Of a stretch of 64,000 nt of DNA, positions 63,093 to 64,000 are shown in pieces. The first letter of the stretch is position 1; each line of letters starts with the position of its first letter. The DNA is from Sphingobacterium sp. HMA12. Lineage in GTDB: Bacteria; Bacteroidota; Bacteroidia; Sphingobacteriales; Sphingobacteriaceae. Under the pieces are notes generated by a model. That model was given only the letters and a program-made list of their open reading frames with translations, searched no databases and had not been told where the DNA came from. The stretch lies in assembly GCF_002933815.1 (NCBI RefSeq), contig NZ_BEYR01000001.1, positions 2,287,765-2,351,764 on the forward strand. Reading direction: 5' to 3'. The translations under genes and the position numbers were made by a program.

Positions 63093-63767
63093 TTATTTAT
63101 TATAATAAGTGCTAAGAACCTTATAAAGAGCCAAATCAAACGCTTTATTGTTTGATTCCGCCGTGTATTCTTCAAATTGTTGATCACTTGGTTTCAACTC
63201 GCTAAAGAAGCTCATTACCGGATAGAACAGCTCATATACTTCACTTCTGGGATTAATCCCCCTAGCCACTTTGGCTATTTCGGCATACGGGCTATCCACT
63301 AGAATCTGGTTTGCAATGATATCTTCATAGATTTCATGTTCATCCTGAAACTCATCTTCATCAACCAATAAAAACTCTTTTAGGAAATCATCTAGCTCCG
63401 GTTCAATCTCGTCATCTTTACATTCACCTAGATAAAGGAAAATATTCAATAACTCAGTTCCACGATCTATAGTCTCATCTTCAATAGCTTCCCATTCTTC
63501 AGAGTCCAGGTAGTCATCTTCAAGCTTGAGCACATCGTTAGAAAAGAAATTCATCAATAGTAAGTCAACATAGACTTCACGAAGTTCATCAAACAAAGGA
63601 TAATCGTCAAAAGACTGATCCAGAAGTTCCAATTTCTCCAGATAGGTAGCTTCAGTATTGAATACTTGAATGATTTTCGCCAGAAATTCTGGGGCTGTAT
63701 CAATCCCGTCAACTTTTCCATAATTTAAAATACCTGCTTCAACAGCAGCTTTTACGTTTGCTTCCAT
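63093..63767 (-). CDS. Acidic hypothetical protein linked to pyrC
   Basis: 224 residues, strongly acidic (many DE pairs, e.g. EDDYLDSEEWEAIEDE and VDEDEFQDEHEIYEDI), all predicted helical with no signal or membrane segment. No family is recognised. The gene begins three bases after the pyrC stop and leads directly into DUF4199, so it is in the pyrC unit, an arrangement frequent in Bacteroidota. Its role is unknown. Confidence 0.75.
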   Translation of the reverse strand: MEANVKAAVEAGILNYGKVDGIDTAPEFLAKIIQVFNTEATYLEKLELLDQSFDDYPLFDELREVYVDLLLMNFFSNDVLKLEDDYLDSEEWEAIEDETIDRGTELLNIFLYLGECKDDEIEPELDDFLKEFLLVDEDEFQDEHEIYEDIIANQILVDSPYAEIAKVARGINPRSEVYELFYPVMSFFSELKPSDQQFEEYTAESNNKAFDLALYKVLSTYYNK

Positions 63768-63770
63768 GGT

Positions 63771-64000
63771 TTAATCGTTTTTAATGATTTGATTATTATT
63801 GATGACCAATTCGACAGCCCCCTTTAATGTCTGCCCGAATAATGGGGAATTTTTTGATTTGGATTTATTTGTCTTTTCATCGAAATTCCAAGATTTCGCA
63901 GGGTCAAACAGCACAAGGTTCGCCATAGCCCCAGCTTTAATTTGCGGGATAGCTATGCCAAGAATTTGTCTCGGTCTAACAGCTAAGCTATGTACAATTT
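63771..64000 (-). CDS. pyrC: Dihydroorotase, C-terminal part
   Basis: Partial: the last 76 codons; the remainder lies past the window's end. The visible part reads RPRQILGIAIPQIKAGAMANLVLFD, then PAKSWNFDE and SKSKNSPLFGQTLKGAVELVI before the stop, the standard end of class I dihydroorotase or its inactive homologue. Dihydroorotase closes the pyrimidine ring from carbamoyl aspartate. The catalytic metal-binding motifs are outside the window, so activity cannot be judged. It heads the unit with the acidic protein, DUF4199 and the glycosyltransferases. Confidence 0.88.
   Translation of the reverse strand, partial: IVHSLAVRPRQILGIAIPQIKAGAMANLVLFDPAKSWNFDEKTNKSKSKNSPLFGQTLKGAVELVINNNQIIKND

Overview
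The window reads as chromosomal DNA of a Bacteroidota species of the Sphingobacterium/Pedobacter type (family Sphingobacteriaceae). This rests on three things: promoters with the phylum's TAnnTTTG -7 element and mostly no Shine-Dalgarno sequence; gene families typical of the phylum (DUF3078, DUF3098, DUF3857, DUF4199, DUF4846, a RemB/Wzi-like barrel, 390-residue AIR synthase); and gene orders such as thrS-infC-rpmI-rplT and ftsX-DUF3098-uppP-truB-ribF. The assignment is inferred from gene content, with no database search. No rRNA, tRNA, CRISPR array, insertion sequence or prophage was seen.

Layout. 0-4.4 kb: a three-domain envelope polysaccharide enzyme (GH18, deacetylase, GT2) and a DUF4846 lipoprotein. 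4.4-5.8 kb: a 1.4-kb non-coding island with a 42-nt perfect palindrome, a 13-bp hairpin and a decayed tandem repeat of about 173 bp. 5.8-11.5 kb: accessory genes, namely twin membrane proteins, two acetyltransferases, a truncated phosphoesterase, a TetR switch with a 36-bp palindromic operator, an RNA polymerase alpha-CTD-like protein and a cold-shock-domain protein. 11.5-18.4 kb: leuS and the ftsX to ribF operon. 18.4-29 kb: aroQ, an outer-membrane barrel, GH125 mannosidase, murI, a sugar dehydrogenase lipoprotein, two unannotated small ORFs, rlmH, DUF3078 and dnaB. 29-40 kb: menaquinone methyltransferase, SDR, YqeY, ElaA, DUF423, ClC, mgtE, pepE, an SPFH/ribbon-helix-helix pair, a deoxyinosine glycosylase, AIR synthase and a RimB/RimK pair. 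40-51 kb: a DUF3857 protease-like protein, a DUF3060 repeat protein, the translation cluster thrS-infC-rpmI-rplT, queE, a WG-repeat protein, an oxidoreductase and a PAP2 phosphatase. 51-64 kb: hisG-hisD behind a histidine-rich leader peptide, a YARHG lipoprotein, DUF2306, an ABC permease, queA, ispD, and a minus-strand block of glycosyltransferases, DUF4199 and the end of pyrC.

Functionally the window is mostly housekeeping: translation and tRNA modification (leuS, thrS, infC, rpmI, rplT, truB, queA, queE, rlmH), envelope precursor supply (uppP, murI, ispD), cofactors (ribF, menG), purine, pyrimidine and histidine synthesis, and ion transport. The signals most worth a second look are mainly non-coding: a likely histidine attenuation leader before hisG, the repeat/hairpin island at 4.4-5.8 kb, the palindromic TetR operator holding mirror-image -7 elements, and a cluster of DnaA-box-like sites beside dnaB. 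Long, nearly perfect palindromes recur between convergent genes and are read here as bidirectional terminators.
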